64,000 nucleotides of DNA from Methanospirillum stamsii (GTDB lineage Archaea; Halobacteriota; Methanomicrobia; Methanomicrobiales; Methanospirillaceae): contig NZ_CP176366.1 of NCBI RefSeq assembly GCF_046244385.1, positions 682,001-746,000 on the forward strand. The letters are read 5' to 3'. The notes under the pieces are model-generated. The model ran no database searches and had not been told where the DNA came from. It saw nothing but the letters and a program-made list of their open reading frames with translations. The position numbers were made by a program, and so were the translations under genes. Shown here piece after piece: positions 1-9,010 of this stretch (position 1 is its first letter; the number at the start of each line of letters is the position of its first letter).

Positions 1-1003
1 GAATGGTTGATTGCCCGTATGAAGATCTGGTTATCCCAATCTGAAGTAATTTCAGGTTATTTTTTTCATAAAGGGATTCAAACAGTTCCTTATCAGGGAG
101 AAGGTGATACCGGTTATGCATGGCAAGTTCAAGTTCATATAGACCCTGCGATCCGGTTCCGCCTGTAGGTGCTGCAAACCAGTGATTTGAAAGGAACAGA
201 CCATCAGGATTCAAAACATATGCAATCCCTTTGAGGATTTCATCAAGATTTTCTTTATATGGATAAAGTGAGTGAGAAAGAAGAACAATGTCAGATTTAT
301 CTCCCTTGTAAGAGAGAATATCTCCAGGAATTACCTTAATTCTCTCATTCATTCCAAATTTTGAGATGTTCTCTTCTGCAGGTCCGGTGTCCAATGAACC
401 ACAAAGCACCACTGCGCTTAATTCAGGATTATTCTGACAGGCTGCAATTGCATAGAGTCCATGTCCACCATTCATTTCGATTAAGGTTCTGGCATTAGAA
501 AACTGTGGCCATGACATGAGAGTTTTTGTGACATTCTGAACGGTTCCCCGGAGATCATGGTTGGCTCTGCCCCTGACTGATTCTGTGGATACAGGATCAA
601 AGGTATTTTTTTCATCCGGTTTTGTCAAGAATGTCTCTATATCCTGCCAGGGCGATTCATCATTCGGGAGATTTAAAATGTAGTCGCCCTGGTAATACAT
701 GCTTGTCCGGATAAAATTAAGCCCGGCTGCCGGAGAAATGTAATAAGAATCCTCCTTTCTTCTCACCATATCCAGGTAATAAAGCATGGAAAGAAGACTT
801 GGCATATATTCCGGTTTAATTCCTGTACCTTCTGCAATTTGTTCAGGGGTGGAGGGACCGTTTTCCGAAAGCCATGTAAACAGATCAATCTTTAAAGCCG
901 CCCGAATAACCATGAATTCTTTGTAGACCTGAACCAGGTCATCTACAATTTCTATAACCGGTAGTTCCGGGATTTTCAGAATATCTTGTGTCTCATTGAT
1001 CAT
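1..1003 (-). CDS. SAM-dependent O-methyltransferase-like protein (3' end cut by window)
   Basis: The minus strand is open from an ATG at 1003-1001 to the window edge with no stop, giving at least 334 residues. The N-terminal third looks like the winged-helix dimerisation domain of plant/bacterial O-methyltransferases (segment STPEQIAEGTGIKPEYM). A class I SAM-binding motif follows (LIEMNGGHGLYAIA), then an acidic loop and DIVLLSHSLY near the usual motif II/III position. The substrate cannot be read from the sequence. It lies downstream of the fmd operon in the same direction, but 118 bp with a T-rich stretch separate them, so it is probably a separate transcript. The family call is fairly sure; a specific function is not. 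Confidence 0.75.
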   Translation of the reverse strand, partial: MINETQDILKIPELPVIEIVDDLVQVYKEFMVIRAALKIDLFTWLSENGPSTPEQIAEGTGIKPEYMPSLLSMLYYLDMVRRKEDSYYISPAAGLNFIRTSMYYQGDYILNLPNDESPWQDIETFLTKPDEKNTFDPVSTESVRGRANHDLRGTVQNVTKTLMSWPQFSNARTLIEMNGGHGLYAIAACQNNPELSAVVLCGSLDTGPAEENISKFGMNERIKVIPGDILSYKGDKSDIVLLSHSLYPYKENLDEILKGIAYVLNPDGLFLSNHWFAAPTGGTGSQGLYELELAMHNRYHLLPDKELFESLYEKNNLKLLQIGITRSSYGQSTI

Positions 1004-1121
1004 GGATTATCACATAGTATACTTTTTTTCACAAAAAGTGAATGGAAATGCTCATTTACCTGCCTTAAAAACCTGCGTTAGAATATTAATGGATGGCAGA
1101 TACATTGAAAAGAAAAAGAGG

Positions 1122-1922
1122 TTATTTTTTCAGGTAAATATTACCGTAAATAATCTCGCCTTTCTTCGTCATTTTTCTCTCACCCAGGTCACCGATGTAC
1201 TGGTCAAAGGTGTAGGTTGCACCGTCGACTTCCTTTTCGACGGTTCCAATCATCTTATATCCTGGAAGAGGATAGAGAAGGTTTCCGAAGATGTATGCAT
1301 CTCCTTTCACTAACTGACCGCCGACACGGCCCTCAACATCTCCCTTGATGATGACGGTTCCGCCTTCTGCATGGGTCAGGACATGGATAAATACATCTCC
1401 TTCGATGATGATGGTACCACCGGTCATAGCGGTTCCGATATCATTTCCGGCCTTTCCTTTAACCCGGATGAGACCACCGGACATGCCACGCCAGTCACCA
1501 CGGTATGCACTGCCGACATGATTCTGGGCATCTCCTTCAATAAGGATTTCCCCGCCTTCCATGGCAATACCAAGGAAACTGTCTGCATTTCCTTTTACCG
1601 TGATTTTTCCGCCTCTCATCCAGCCGCCGATGTACATATCAGCATCGCTGTTGATGACAATCTCTCCATCGGTCATCTGCTGACCAAAACGCTTCATCCG
1701 GCGAACATCGCCATTGACAACGATCTTTGTATCAGCGGCAGTTGCGCCGGATTTTCCTTCAAATTTGAAGAAATCTCCAAGTTTCCACTGGACTTTTCCT
1801 TCATGTGCCGGGAGATCGGCTATTTCTGCAAGGCTCTTTCCTGCAAATTTGTCTGGTGTCACACTGTAGCATTCAAGGAAAAGCTCCGGCTGCTGAACCA
1901 GGGTCATTTTTACGGTTTCCAT
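1122..1922 (-). CDS. fmdC: Formylmethanofuran dehydrogenase subunit C (copy 1)
   Basis: 266 residues. FmdC/FwdC is a structural subunit of the enzyme that reduces CO2 to formylmethanofuran. It resembles the C-terminal beta-helix domain of glutamate synthase. The sequence shows the expected repeated strand-turn units (GGKITVKGNADSFLGIAMEGGEILIEGDAQ and similar, residues about 70-210) and the conserved YRGDWRGMSGG segment. It begins 11 bp after the fmdA stop and is the last gene of the leftward fmdDBAC operon. It ends at GNIYLKK, so it lacks the extra C-terminal domain of the second copy at 39.6-40.6 kb. Identity is very sure; whether this copy serves a Mo or a W enzyme cannot be told. Confidence 0.95.
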   Translation of the reverse strand: METVKMTLVQQPELFLECYSVTPDKFAGKSLAEIADLPAHEGKVQWKLGDFFKFEGKSGATAADTKIVVNGDVRRMKRFGQQMTDGEIVINSDADMYIGGWMRGGKITVKGNADSFLGIAMEGGEILIEGDAQNHVGSAYRGDWRGMSGGLIRVKGKAGNDIGTAMTGGTIIIEGDVFIHVLTHAEGGTVIIKGDVEGRVGGQLVKGDAYIFGNLLYPLPGYKMIGTVEKEVDGATYTFDQYIGDLGERKMTKKGEIIYGNIYLKK

Positions 1923-1933
1923 TTTTATTCCCC

Positions 1934-3649
1934 TCAGGCTACTTCCACTTCAATTGCCCGTGCATTGTGCACATGTTCATCGAAGACTGCGTAGTTCTCA
2001 AGATTGACGGTGTAGTTTCTGGCGAACTTCTCTTTGATATCGTGCATAACCTGTGCATTATCCGGCATATTGACTTTTGTCCAGATGGTGTACTTGTGTG
2101 GTTCTGCAACTATCTTTTTGTCCTTGACGACAACTACTCCTTCTTTTAAGGTATATGCAGTGTTCGAGAATGCCTCTTCGATCAGTTCGGGATCGGATGG
2201 CATTTTTGCCGGGTTAAGGTCATAAATGGCCACATTTGCGTCGGCACCCTTTGCAAGGCTTCCGAACATATTCGAAAGACCAAGAGCCTTTGCAGGTCCT
2301 GCACGGGTCATCATAGCGATTTCGTACAGGTCAAGTTCACGGTCCATTGAAGCGATATTACTTGCAGCAATGACCTTGTCCTTCCACTTCATAGTGTCAA
2401 GGGTTGCTTCACGTGCTTCCTGGGACATAAGCCACTTTATGACACGTGGGTACCTGGTGAATGGTCCTGCATTCGGGTGATCGGTTGTGATGTGTACCCG
2501 CATCATATCTTTTGCATATAAGGCTATTTCAAGACCAATAGCCCACTGAATACCACAGACCTTGATATTCTTGTCATAGATGTATGGCACAATACCTGAT
2601 CCGGTCTCAAGTTCCACGTCCACGTTAGCCCACTTGATGTGGTTAAGCTGGTTAAGGTGGTATTCAAATGGACCGTCAGCGGTCATCGTGGTGGTTTCGT
2701 CAAGGGTTACCTGTCCCATGTCAACAGTAATGTTTTTGTTACTGTTTACGTAGTCCATGACTTCCTTTGCAGCGGATTCAAAGTCTGCCCAGGAATTACC
2801 CTTGTAACTGTGGAACTGAAGGTGGGTGTTGTGAAGAATCTGTTCTCTGCCGAACTTGTTCTTTGTTTTGACTCCTTCAGCAAGTCTCAGGGTGTCAATG
2901 GTATCCTTGTAGTTACCGGGGTTTCCAAGGTTGTTCCCGTGGATATGAACTGAGTGGGGAAGACCAAGGTACTCGTTGGCGTCGATAAGGCCTTTTACAA
3001 TCTCCGCAGGGGTAATCTCGAAGTATGGAACCGGGTCATGGATGGTGGTACAGTTCTCTCCCCATGCCCATGCTTCCGTTCCACCAGGGTTGACTACTTT
3101 TATACCAATACCTTTTGTTGCATTGAGCAGCCATGCAATATATGCTGCATTGTTCTCGATTTCCTTGTTCTTGATGTATTCAAAGCAGAACCAGTTGTTA
3201 CCGAACACCGGCATGGCACTGACATCGATGATGGGTGTATCCCTTATTTCTTCATGCACGTGAGGAGCAAGAAGTGGGGGCATTGCAGCTTCATTGGCAT
3301 AGGTGTATCCAAGACGTGCATATGAATACCCGGTTTTCCAGGTTGACGGAATTGAGAATCCCATCTCCATACGCTTACCCTGCTTGACGATTCCACCTCT
3401 GAAATCTCCCCGGAATAATTTATCTTCCGGCCGCATTTCACGTCCGAGATTGACTTTTGGGCCTACAATGTGAGTATGGATATCGACACCACCGGCCATC
3501 ACAGTCTTACCGGATGCATCGATCACTTCTGCCTTGTTTGAGACTTTATCGACGATTTTGCCATCCTTAATGGCTATGTCTGCCTTGTCACCCTTGATGC
3601 CGGAAATCGGGTCAAAAACATGCCCGTTTTTAATAAGAAGTTCTGCCAT
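1934..3649 (-). CDS. fmdA: Formylmethanofuran dehydrogenase subunit A (copy 1)
   Basis: 571 residues, full length for FmdA/FwdA. This amidohydrolase-like subunit condenses formate, made by the FmdB site, with methanofuran at a binuclear metal centre. The metal-binding HTH motif is present in VDIHTHIVGPKVN near residue 58, the conserved GIKVVNPGG lies near residue 180, and later His/Asp elements appear in HSVHIHGNNLG and ITTDHPNAGPFTRYPR. It starts 2 bp after the fmdB stop, so translation is tightly coupled within fmdDBAC. The paralogue at 37.9-39.6 kb is the same length and clearly homologous. Identity is very sure. Confidence 0.96.
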   Translation of the reverse strand: MAELLIKNGHVFDPISGIKGDKADIAIKDGKIVDKVSNKAEVIDASGKTVMAGGVDIHTHIVGPKVNLGREMRPEDKLFRGDFRGGIVKQGKRMEMGFSIPSTWKTGYSYARLGYTYANEAAMPPLLAPHVHEEIRDTPIIDVSAMPVFGNNWFCFEYIKNKEIENNAAYIAWLLNATKGIGIKVVNPGGTEAWAWGENCTTIHDPVPYFEITPAEIVKGLIDANEYLGLPHSVHIHGNNLGNPGNYKDTIDTLRLAEGVKTKNKFGREQILHNTHLQFHSYKGNSWADFESAAKEVMDYVNSNKNITVDMGQVTLDETTTMTADGPFEYHLNQLNHIKWANVDVELETGSGIVPYIYDKNIKVCGIQWAIGLEIALYAKDMMRVHITTDHPNAGPFTRYPRVIKWLMSQEAREATLDTMKWKDKVIAASNIASMDRELDLYEIAMMTRAGPAKALGLSNMFGSLAKGADANVAIYDLNPAKMPSDPELIEEAFSNTAYTLKEGVVVVKDKKIVAEPHKYTIWTKVNMPDNAQVMHDIKEKFARNYTVNLENYAVFDEHVHNARAIEVEVA

Positions 3650-3651
3650 TT

Positions 3652-4977
3652 TCAGGCCTCCTGAGCATTGAGTTCGTCAAGACGGTCTGCTATCTTGTTT
3701 AACAGTTCTTCATCGGTAAGAAGTCCCTGTGGGTCAAGAACTGCTCTGAACTGGATTGGCACATTGTCCATACGATAGACAATTCCACCAGTATCAACAC
3801 CACAGATACATACCGGAATGTGAAGGTCTGCTATCTCTGAAGCCATACAGACACTTGGATCGATGGTGACCCATGGGTGTTTCTTCAGGTGCTTAACTGC
3901 CGGAATGGGGAAATGTGCTCCTGCATCGGTTCCGATGTTAATGAACATATCAACTTCATCACGCATTGCCATGTCAACAGAACTGGTTTCACCAGGATTC
4001 ATGTGTGCATGGTCTTTCTTGGTAAGGTCAAGACAGTATGGGAACCCGAATGTCCATGACCAGACCACTCCAGGGCCGGCAATATTATAATGACCCCGCA
4101 TTGCCATGATCGTCCACTTTGCGACCTTGTTCAGGTCACGGGTAAGGGAGATGGCAATGTCGATGTTATGGTTTCTTCCGTCAGAGTGAGTCAGACCCAT
4201 CCCGAAGAATGTTGTTCCAAACCGGGCATTTTTCATGATCTCTGCAACTTCAAGGATCTGTTCCTTCTTAATTCCTGCGACTTCATCAGGGATATCGGCT
4301 GCATGGCCGTGAATGACCATCCGGAATGCGTTGAAGAGTTCGTAGTCATGACCCTGTTTGACCTGCAGGTGATAGTCTGCTACGTTTGCAGTGTCAGTAT
4401 ATCGTGGGTCGATTACAATGACAGTTCTCTTTTTCTGTCCCTTTCCGGTGAAGAAACCACGGGGGAAGATTGAGTACCTTGACATGTGACGTGGGTGAGC
4501 ATGTGCCGGATTTGAACCCCAGTATACAATCACGTCAGCACGGTTCTTGACTTCTCCAAGGGTACATGTTGGATACCCATTGTCGAATATTGCAAGGAAA
4601 GAAGGTCCGTGACAGATGGTTGCACAGTTATCAAGCATACCACCTGCAGCTTCCATAGTACGGGCTGCGGCTGCCTGTCCCTCACAGTTGGTTGAACCAA
4701 ATCCGTACATGAGGGGTTTTTTTGCTTTGTGAAGGTGCTGTGCAGTCCATTCGATGGCTTCCTCATAGGTGATATCTTTCATTGAGCCATCTGGCTGGCG
4801 GAGCCGTGGAGACCTGATTCGGTGATCTGAACTACCATGCTTGAAGATTTCTGTTCCGATTGCACAGACGTTCTCAACTTCCAAAACCTTCTTCCCGTCA
4901 TCAGAGACGGTAACTCTGACATCATCACAGGAACAGCCACAGTATGGGCATCCTACGTTTTCAATGACTTTAGGCAT
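3652..4977 (-). CDS. fmdB: Formylmethanofuran dehydrogenase subunit B, molybdopterin subunit (copy 1)
   Basis: 441 residues. FmdB/FwdB carries the Mo- or W-bis-pterin cofactor and one [4Fe-4S] cluster and reduces CO2 to formate. The cluster motif CPYCGCSCDD is at residues 10-19 with a further Cys at 38. The expected metal ligand is Cys122 in ICHGPS; there is no in-frame stop that would indicate selenocysteine. Conserved pterin-binding segments include VYWGSNPAHAHPRHMSRYS and FGMGLTHSDGRNHN. It starts 2 bp after the fmdD stop. The second copy at 36.6 kb has CPFCGTLCDD and AVCHGTT at the same places, so the two differ close to the active site. Confidence 0.95.
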   Translation of the reverse strand: MPKVIENVGCPYCGCSCDDVRVTVSDDGKKVLEVENVCAIGTEIFKHGSSDHRIRSPRLRQPDGSMKDITYEEAIEWTAQHLHKAKKPLMYGFGSTNCEGQAAAARTMEAAGGMLDNCATICHGPSFLAIFDNGYPTCTLGEVKNRADVIVYWGSNPAHAHPRHMSRYSIFPRGFFTGKGQKKRTVIVIDPRYTDTANVADYHLQVKQGHDYELFNAFRMVIHGHAADIPDEVAGIKKEQILEVAEIMKNARFGTTFFGMGLTHSDGRNHNIDIAISLTRDLNKVAKWTIMAMRGHYNIAGPGVVWSWTFGFPYCLDLTKKDHAHMNPGETSSVDMAMRDEVDMFINIGTDAGAHFPIPAVKHLKKHPWVTIDPSVCMASEIADLHIPVCICGVDTGGIVYRMDNVPIQFRAVLDPQGLLTDEELLNKIADRLDELNAQEA

Positions 4978-4979
4978 AA

Positions 4980-5390
4980 TTATTCACTCTTCCACATTCC
5001 GACAGCTCCCTGTACAAGTTCAAGGGCTGATTTCAGTCTCTCTTTTGGAGCTGATTCAACTGTCACCGGAAAACCACTGTACTGAGGTGCTCCTGTTGAC
5101 TGGGTCCGTGGTGGAACAACCTGGTTTGCCCATACTCCCTGTCTGATGTGACAAAGGCCTGGATAACAGGTCTGGCGACCAACAACTGCTTTTACTATTA
5201 CTTCACCGGACTCACTAGTGACATGAACATTGGTATTCTTCATGATGCCTAGTTCTTTCATGTCCTGTTCGTTCATCTCGATGATGCTACAGGCATCGAA
5301 GTATTCCTTGGAGGTTTTTCCAATCTCCATGGCAATTCCTTCTTCAACTGCCCGCTGGGTTATCATGTTTAATGTTTTTTTTGCTGTCAT
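4980..5390 (-). CDS. fmdD: Formylmethanofuran dehydrogenase subunit D (copy 1)
   Basis: 136 residues, the molybdopterin-dinucleotide-binding subunit that completes the FmdB cofactor pocket; in other molybdoenzymes this domain is fused to the large subunit. Typical features are the early RAVEEGIAMEIGK segment, the MNEQDMKELGIMKNTNV strand-turn and CHIRQGVWANQV, which match the FmdD family. It is the first gene of fmdDBAC. The ATG at 5390 is preceded by GGGAG, which lies in the loop of a 6-bp hairpin whose 3' arm ends on the first base of the start codon, so initiation may be under structural control. Confidence 0.93.
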   Translation of the reverse strand: MTAKKTLNMITQRAVEEGIAMEIGKTSKEYFDACSIIEMNEQDMKELGIMKNTNVHVTSESGEVIVKAVVGRQTCYPGLCHIRQGVWANQVVPPRTQSTGAPQYSGFPVTVESAPKERLKSALELVQGAVGMWKSE

Positions 5391-5518
5391 AGGATCTCCC
5401 GAAAATCCTATTTTATCAAAGCGCCTGAAATCGCCTTGAATATTATCAGATAAGGATCAGGTAATGCAGTCTTTCCAAATGGTTAGGCATGACACATAGA
5501 TATCCTGATCGTGAAGAG
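5391..5518 (-). promoter_or_regulatory. Structured leader of fmdDBAC copy 1
   Basis: On the minus strand a TATA-like GATTAAATAT (5544-5553) would start transcription near 5518-5521, leaving a leader of about 128 nt. Three stems can be drawn by eye: GATCAGG (5504-5510 on the minus strand) with CCTGATC (5455-5461), a perfect 7-bp closing stem; CAAGGCG (5432-5438) with CGCTTTG (5417-5423), 7 bp with one G-U; and TAGGAT (5405-5410) with ATCCTA (5390-5395), which holds the ribosome binding site in its loop. Pairing is inferred and unfolded. Confidence 0.45.
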
Positions 5519-5570
5519 TAGTCTTTGGATGTCCCTATAAGAACATATTTAATCTGTTGAGTTAGGCATG
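5482..5570. repeat. Direct repeat GTTAGGCATG around the fmd promoter
   Basis: The 10-mer GTTAGGCATG occurs at 5482-5491 and 5561-5570, 79 bp apart start to start, on either side of the predicted TATA element and start site of the leftward fmd operon. An 8-base version (GTTAGGCA) is at 5819-5826, just before the transposase-like ORF. The positions suit operator half-sites for a regulator, but no regulator can be named. Confidence 0.4.
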
Positions 5571-5849
5571 GATTTACCTAAAAGGATAAAATGTTTTAAA
5601 TTTTTTGTCTAATTGTTTACTATCCTCCATACCGGTTATTTTCTTTATGAAAATTACCAAAAACCAAAGATTTTTCGTCTAATACTATGTTAGTGTCTTA
5701 TATGACTTTTGACAGATCGGTAAATACATTGAACTAACACGATAGAGAAAGATCTATGAAATTGTTTACTGACCATCGCTATCATGAGATACTTTCACAT
5801 GCGATAATGCCCAAAATAGTTAGGCACTAAACCCAACTTTCCATCAATC

Positions 5850-7373
5850 ATGAAACCCTTTGTCCGGATAAAAAAGATCAAAGGAAATGAGTATCTGTAT
5901 GAGATAACTCCTTTCTTTGATGAAGAAACAGGAAAATGGAAACAAAAATCCCGGTATCTGGGGAAAAATGTAGATGGAGAACCGGTAAGAAAAGGTAAAA
6001 TACCCAATACAACCCGGGTATACGATTTAGGACAATATATTCCCGCTCATTGGGCTATCAAGGAATACAAGTTCATTGAAGCTCTCCTCTGTTGTTTTGC
6101 GCCGGAGGAAGTTGGATTATTATTGATTATTGCTATTAATCGCCTTGTTATGCCGTGTTCTCCACGGCACATGAATACCTGGCTTTCAGGGACATGGCTT
6201 TCCCGTATGCTACCCGGGGCATCTCCGGATCCGACAACAGTATTAAACCTTTTGGATATTCTTTCCAATCGTTCTGTCATTGGTTTGTTTTCACGGATGA
6301 TATCAATGATTACAAATTTTTCTGATAGACGAATCATCATGTCAGGTCGGATTACTGACTTTTCCCAATATGAGGGTGCAAGAGGGGGCGGATATCCATA
6401 TAAAGATCTTCTCGAAGGCGATCTTGGTATCCGGATGTTTTATGATCCCGATGAGAGGGTTCTGACCGGATGTGAAATCGCTGATATCAGGAAAAATTTT
6501 ATTGAGGATTCCATGAGTATAATCAGTTCAGGCAGGATTCCAGGCAGTTCGTTTCTACCCAACTGGGATTATTTCTCACCGGTTTTGATACAAAATCTGG
6601 TAACAATATCATATCCATTTATTATCCGGCCTGATTCCGCATATGAACCAGTCAGTTCGGAAATTCTTGACTGGGATGAAAGACAATCACCTGGTATTGA
6701 ATGTACCTATCATGGGGAACCCTGTTTTCTTAAAAAATTCACTGCAATGGTGGGATATACTCCGGTTAGAGGATATATCCTCCATAATTCAAAAAAGGAA
6801 CAAGCAATCAGGCATGTTTTTGAAAAAAATTTGCAGAATATTCAGGACATTATCCTCCAGGGAGAGAATGATTTTGAAACCCTTGATGATCTTATTCATG
6901 AAGTTGCCGGATTTGAAAGTTCCTTTTTCTTTCGAAAAGATCATAAATCAGGGATAGGAAGAAACAGGGAGATGATTACCCGGGAAATCCGTAGACTATC
7001 CCGTACTTGCGTATTATACTTAGGTGACTATACCTGGGAGGAGTGTTTTTCTCTTACTGATACACGGTGGAAAATCGAACGGGAACTATTCTCCTTATAT
7101 CGTGAGTTTAAACGGGATCTCACCGGATACCAGACTGAAAGAATCAAGATGGGAATACTATTCGTGAGTTTTTTGTCAGTGATGATAAAAACTCTTGTCA
7201 TGAAACGATTAAAGCAGGCACATTTTGAAGATATAACATCCATTAATGCCCTTATGGCCGAATTAACCCCAATTCATGTGGTTAAATCATATCAACCATT
7301 TATCGTCCCTGGAAAACTTAGCCGAAGACAAAAAACCATATTATCATATTTCGGGGGAGTTCCGACATTATAA
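5850..7373 (+). CDS. IS1634/IS4-type transposase-like protein with altered catalytic residues
   Basis: 507 residues, an intact ORF. The N-terminus (MKPFVRIKKIKGNEYLYEI...SRYLGK) and C-terminus (SRRQKTILSYFG) are typical of archaeal IS1634-like DDE transposases, as is the third-acid region RWKIERELFSLYREF. However, where the first catalytic Asp is expected (usually DITSFSSY) the sequence has RITDFSQY, and where the second is expected (usually LDRGFYS) it has PNWDYFS. This alignment is from memory. No terminal inverted repeats or target duplication were recognised in the flanks. It could be a diverged or inactive transposase, or a domesticated one. It lies between the fmd promoter and a GntP permease gene. 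Confidence 0.75.
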   Translation: MKPFVRIKKIKGNEYLYEITPFFDEETGKWKQKSRYLGKNVDGEPVRKGKIPNTTRVYDLGQYIPAHWAIKEYKFIEALLCCFAPEEVGLLLIIAINRLVMPCSPRHMNTWLSGTWLSRMLPGASPDPTTVLNLLDILSNRSVIGLFSRMISMITNFSDRRIIMSGRITDFSQYEGARGGGYPYKDLLEGDLGIRMFYDPDERVLTGCEIADIRKNFIEDSMSIISSGRIPGSSFLPNWDYFSPVLIQNLVTISYPFIIRPDSAYEPVSSEILDWDERQSPGIECTYHGEPCFLKKFTAMVGYTPVRGYILHNSKKEQAIRHVFEKNLQNIQDIILQGENDFETLDDLIHEVAGFESSFFFRKDHKSGIGRNREMITREIRRLSRTCVLYLGDYTWEECFSLTDTRWKIERELFSLYREFKRDLTGYQTERIKMGILFVSFLSVMIKTLVMKRLKQAHFEDITSINALMAELTPIHVVKSYQPFIVPGKLSRRQKTILSYFGGVPTL

Positions 7374-7449
7374 GGATGGAATCTTTCTTTTTTAATATCA
7401 GTTAAGGCAATTCCAACCTTTTTTTACTATCATGTGAACATACTGAGTT

Positions 7450-8730
7450 ATGGATCCTCTCCCTGCTTTTTTTATTGTGATTATCTGTATCACCATATTC
7501 AGTACCTGGTTTCGAATATCTCCATTTTTCATTCTTATTGGTGGTGCAATGTTATTCGGGCTTCTTGTCGGTATGACCTGGGATATGGTCATGATGGGAA
7601 TTATTGATGGGGTTGGAAAGGTATTTTCAGCATTTGGTATCATTATCCTGTGTGGAGCGGTCATTACAAAACTTCTGCAGGAACAAAACCAGATTGAACA
7701 TCTCATTTCTGATATAAAAAAATTAATTAAAGCACCTTCATTGATTGCAGGTTTTTCCGGTTACCTGCTTTCCGTTCCGATTACCTGTTGTATTACCGCG
7801 TATATCATGCTCCATCCAGTACTGAAGACCTTGGAAAAAGACCGGAAAAAACAAAATATTCTTCTTTACCTTGTAGCAACCGGGAGTATCGTCTCCTATG
7901 CCCTTATTTATCCAACACCTGTGATAATACCCCTGTTCTCTGCATTTTCATCCGGAATGAGTCCGGTTTTTTTTAATGCAATAACAATTCCGTTATCACT
8001 TCTTCTCCTGTCTGGATTATTCATATATTTCAGGTTTTTATATCCGGATAAAAATCAGGTTAAAATAAGAATTAACTCTGTATTACCTGAATCAATGAGA
8101 GATGAAAATTCAGAGACAAATCAGAAGATACACTGGCGTGCATGGGCACCATTTATTGCAATTATTATTGCAATACCTGTTTCTTTTTTCTTTCTGAATC
8201 TCTCTCATGCAAGTATGGTAAATTTTATCATGCTTATTGGTGCCACTACAGCCATCGTAATTTCCCCTTCGAAAATCAGGACATCAGGGTTATCTCAGGG
8301 AGCCAAACATGCCGGAATTATTATCTTTGATATTTGTGGTGCCGGAGCACTTGGATACGTGATAGTCGGGACCGGGTTTGCTATGGAAGCTCTTGAATGG
8401 TTGGGTCTTTTTATTCCGGTCATATTTATTCCCTTTATTCTCGCTGCACTCATTGAGACGGCTCAGGGTTCACGAGTAGTAACTGCAGTAATTACCGGAC
8501 AAGTACTCACTGGTTCGGTAGTTTTAGATCTCCTCCATCCGGTAACACTAATTCTTCTCATTAGTGCTGGTTCCTGCATGATCTCATATGTAACAGACCC
8601 ATACTTCTGGCTTATACAGCGGACAACCGGAGACGATATGAAAACCATTGTAAAAAATTATACGGTTCCTATTGCCCTTGTTGGCGTAGGTATTTTACTT
8701 GTTGCAATAGTTCTTGAATCCATATTATAG
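7450..8730 (+). CDS. GntP-family permease
   Basis: 426 residues, hydrophobic throughout, with about 12 predicted membrane segments. The opening (FFIVIICITIFSTWFRISPFFILIGGAMLFGLLVGM) and the glycine-rich GGAMLFG and AAQGS/TAQGSRVV elements match the gluconate:H+ symporter (GntP) superfamily. Members move organic acids such as gluconate or other hydroxy acids across the cytoplasmic membrane; the substrate here is unknown. No sugar-acid catabolic gene is nearby. It stands alone, 77 bp after the transposase-like gene and 280 bp before the DUF1538 operon; that gap shows nothing beyond AT-rich promoter-like sequence. Confidence 0.8.
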   Translation: MDPLPAFFIVIICITIFSTWFRISPFFILIGGAMLFGLLVGMTWDMVMMGIIDGVGKVFSAFGIIILCGAVITKLLQEQNQIEHLISDIKKLIKAPSLIAGFSGYLLSVPITCCITAYIMLHPVLKTLEKDRKKQNILLYLVATGSIVSYALIYPTPVIIPLFSAFSSGMSPVFFNAITIPLSLLLLSGLFIYFRFLYPDKNQVKIRINSVLPESMRDENSETNQKIHWRAWAPFIAIIIAIPVSFFFLNLSHASMVNFIMLIGATTAIVISPSKIRTSGLSQGAKHAGIIIFDICGAGALGYVIVGTGFAMEALEWLGLFIPVIFIPFILAALIETAQGSRVVTAVITGQVLTGSVVLDLLHPVTLILLISAGSCMISYVTDPYFWLIQRTTGDDMKTIVKNYTVPIALVGVGILLVAIVLESIL

Positions 8731-9010
8731 GATTTTCAGGCAGAAATCCGGTAAAAACGAACTATTCATTATTACAATCAAAAACCAGGTAATGTGTTAA
8801 TCTCTCCTGCAGTTTTAACTGATTTATCATAGATGGTACCAGAAATGAGATAGTTCCAGGATATTGGAAAAATTCTGGGTGAGAACACCTATACCACATT
8901 ATTCAACGCAAAAACTTTTTGGATGAGAATTTTTTGGAAAGTGTTTTTTAAAATATGATCTTATTATAGCATACCAGGATTGAGATTTTTCTCATCTTGG
9001 TCCATGAGAT

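Noticed and set aside
5640..7450. Inverted repeats or target duplication bounding the transposase-like gene
   Set aside because: I compared both flanks and saw no matching inverted ends or duplicated target bases, so no mobile-element boundaries are claimed.
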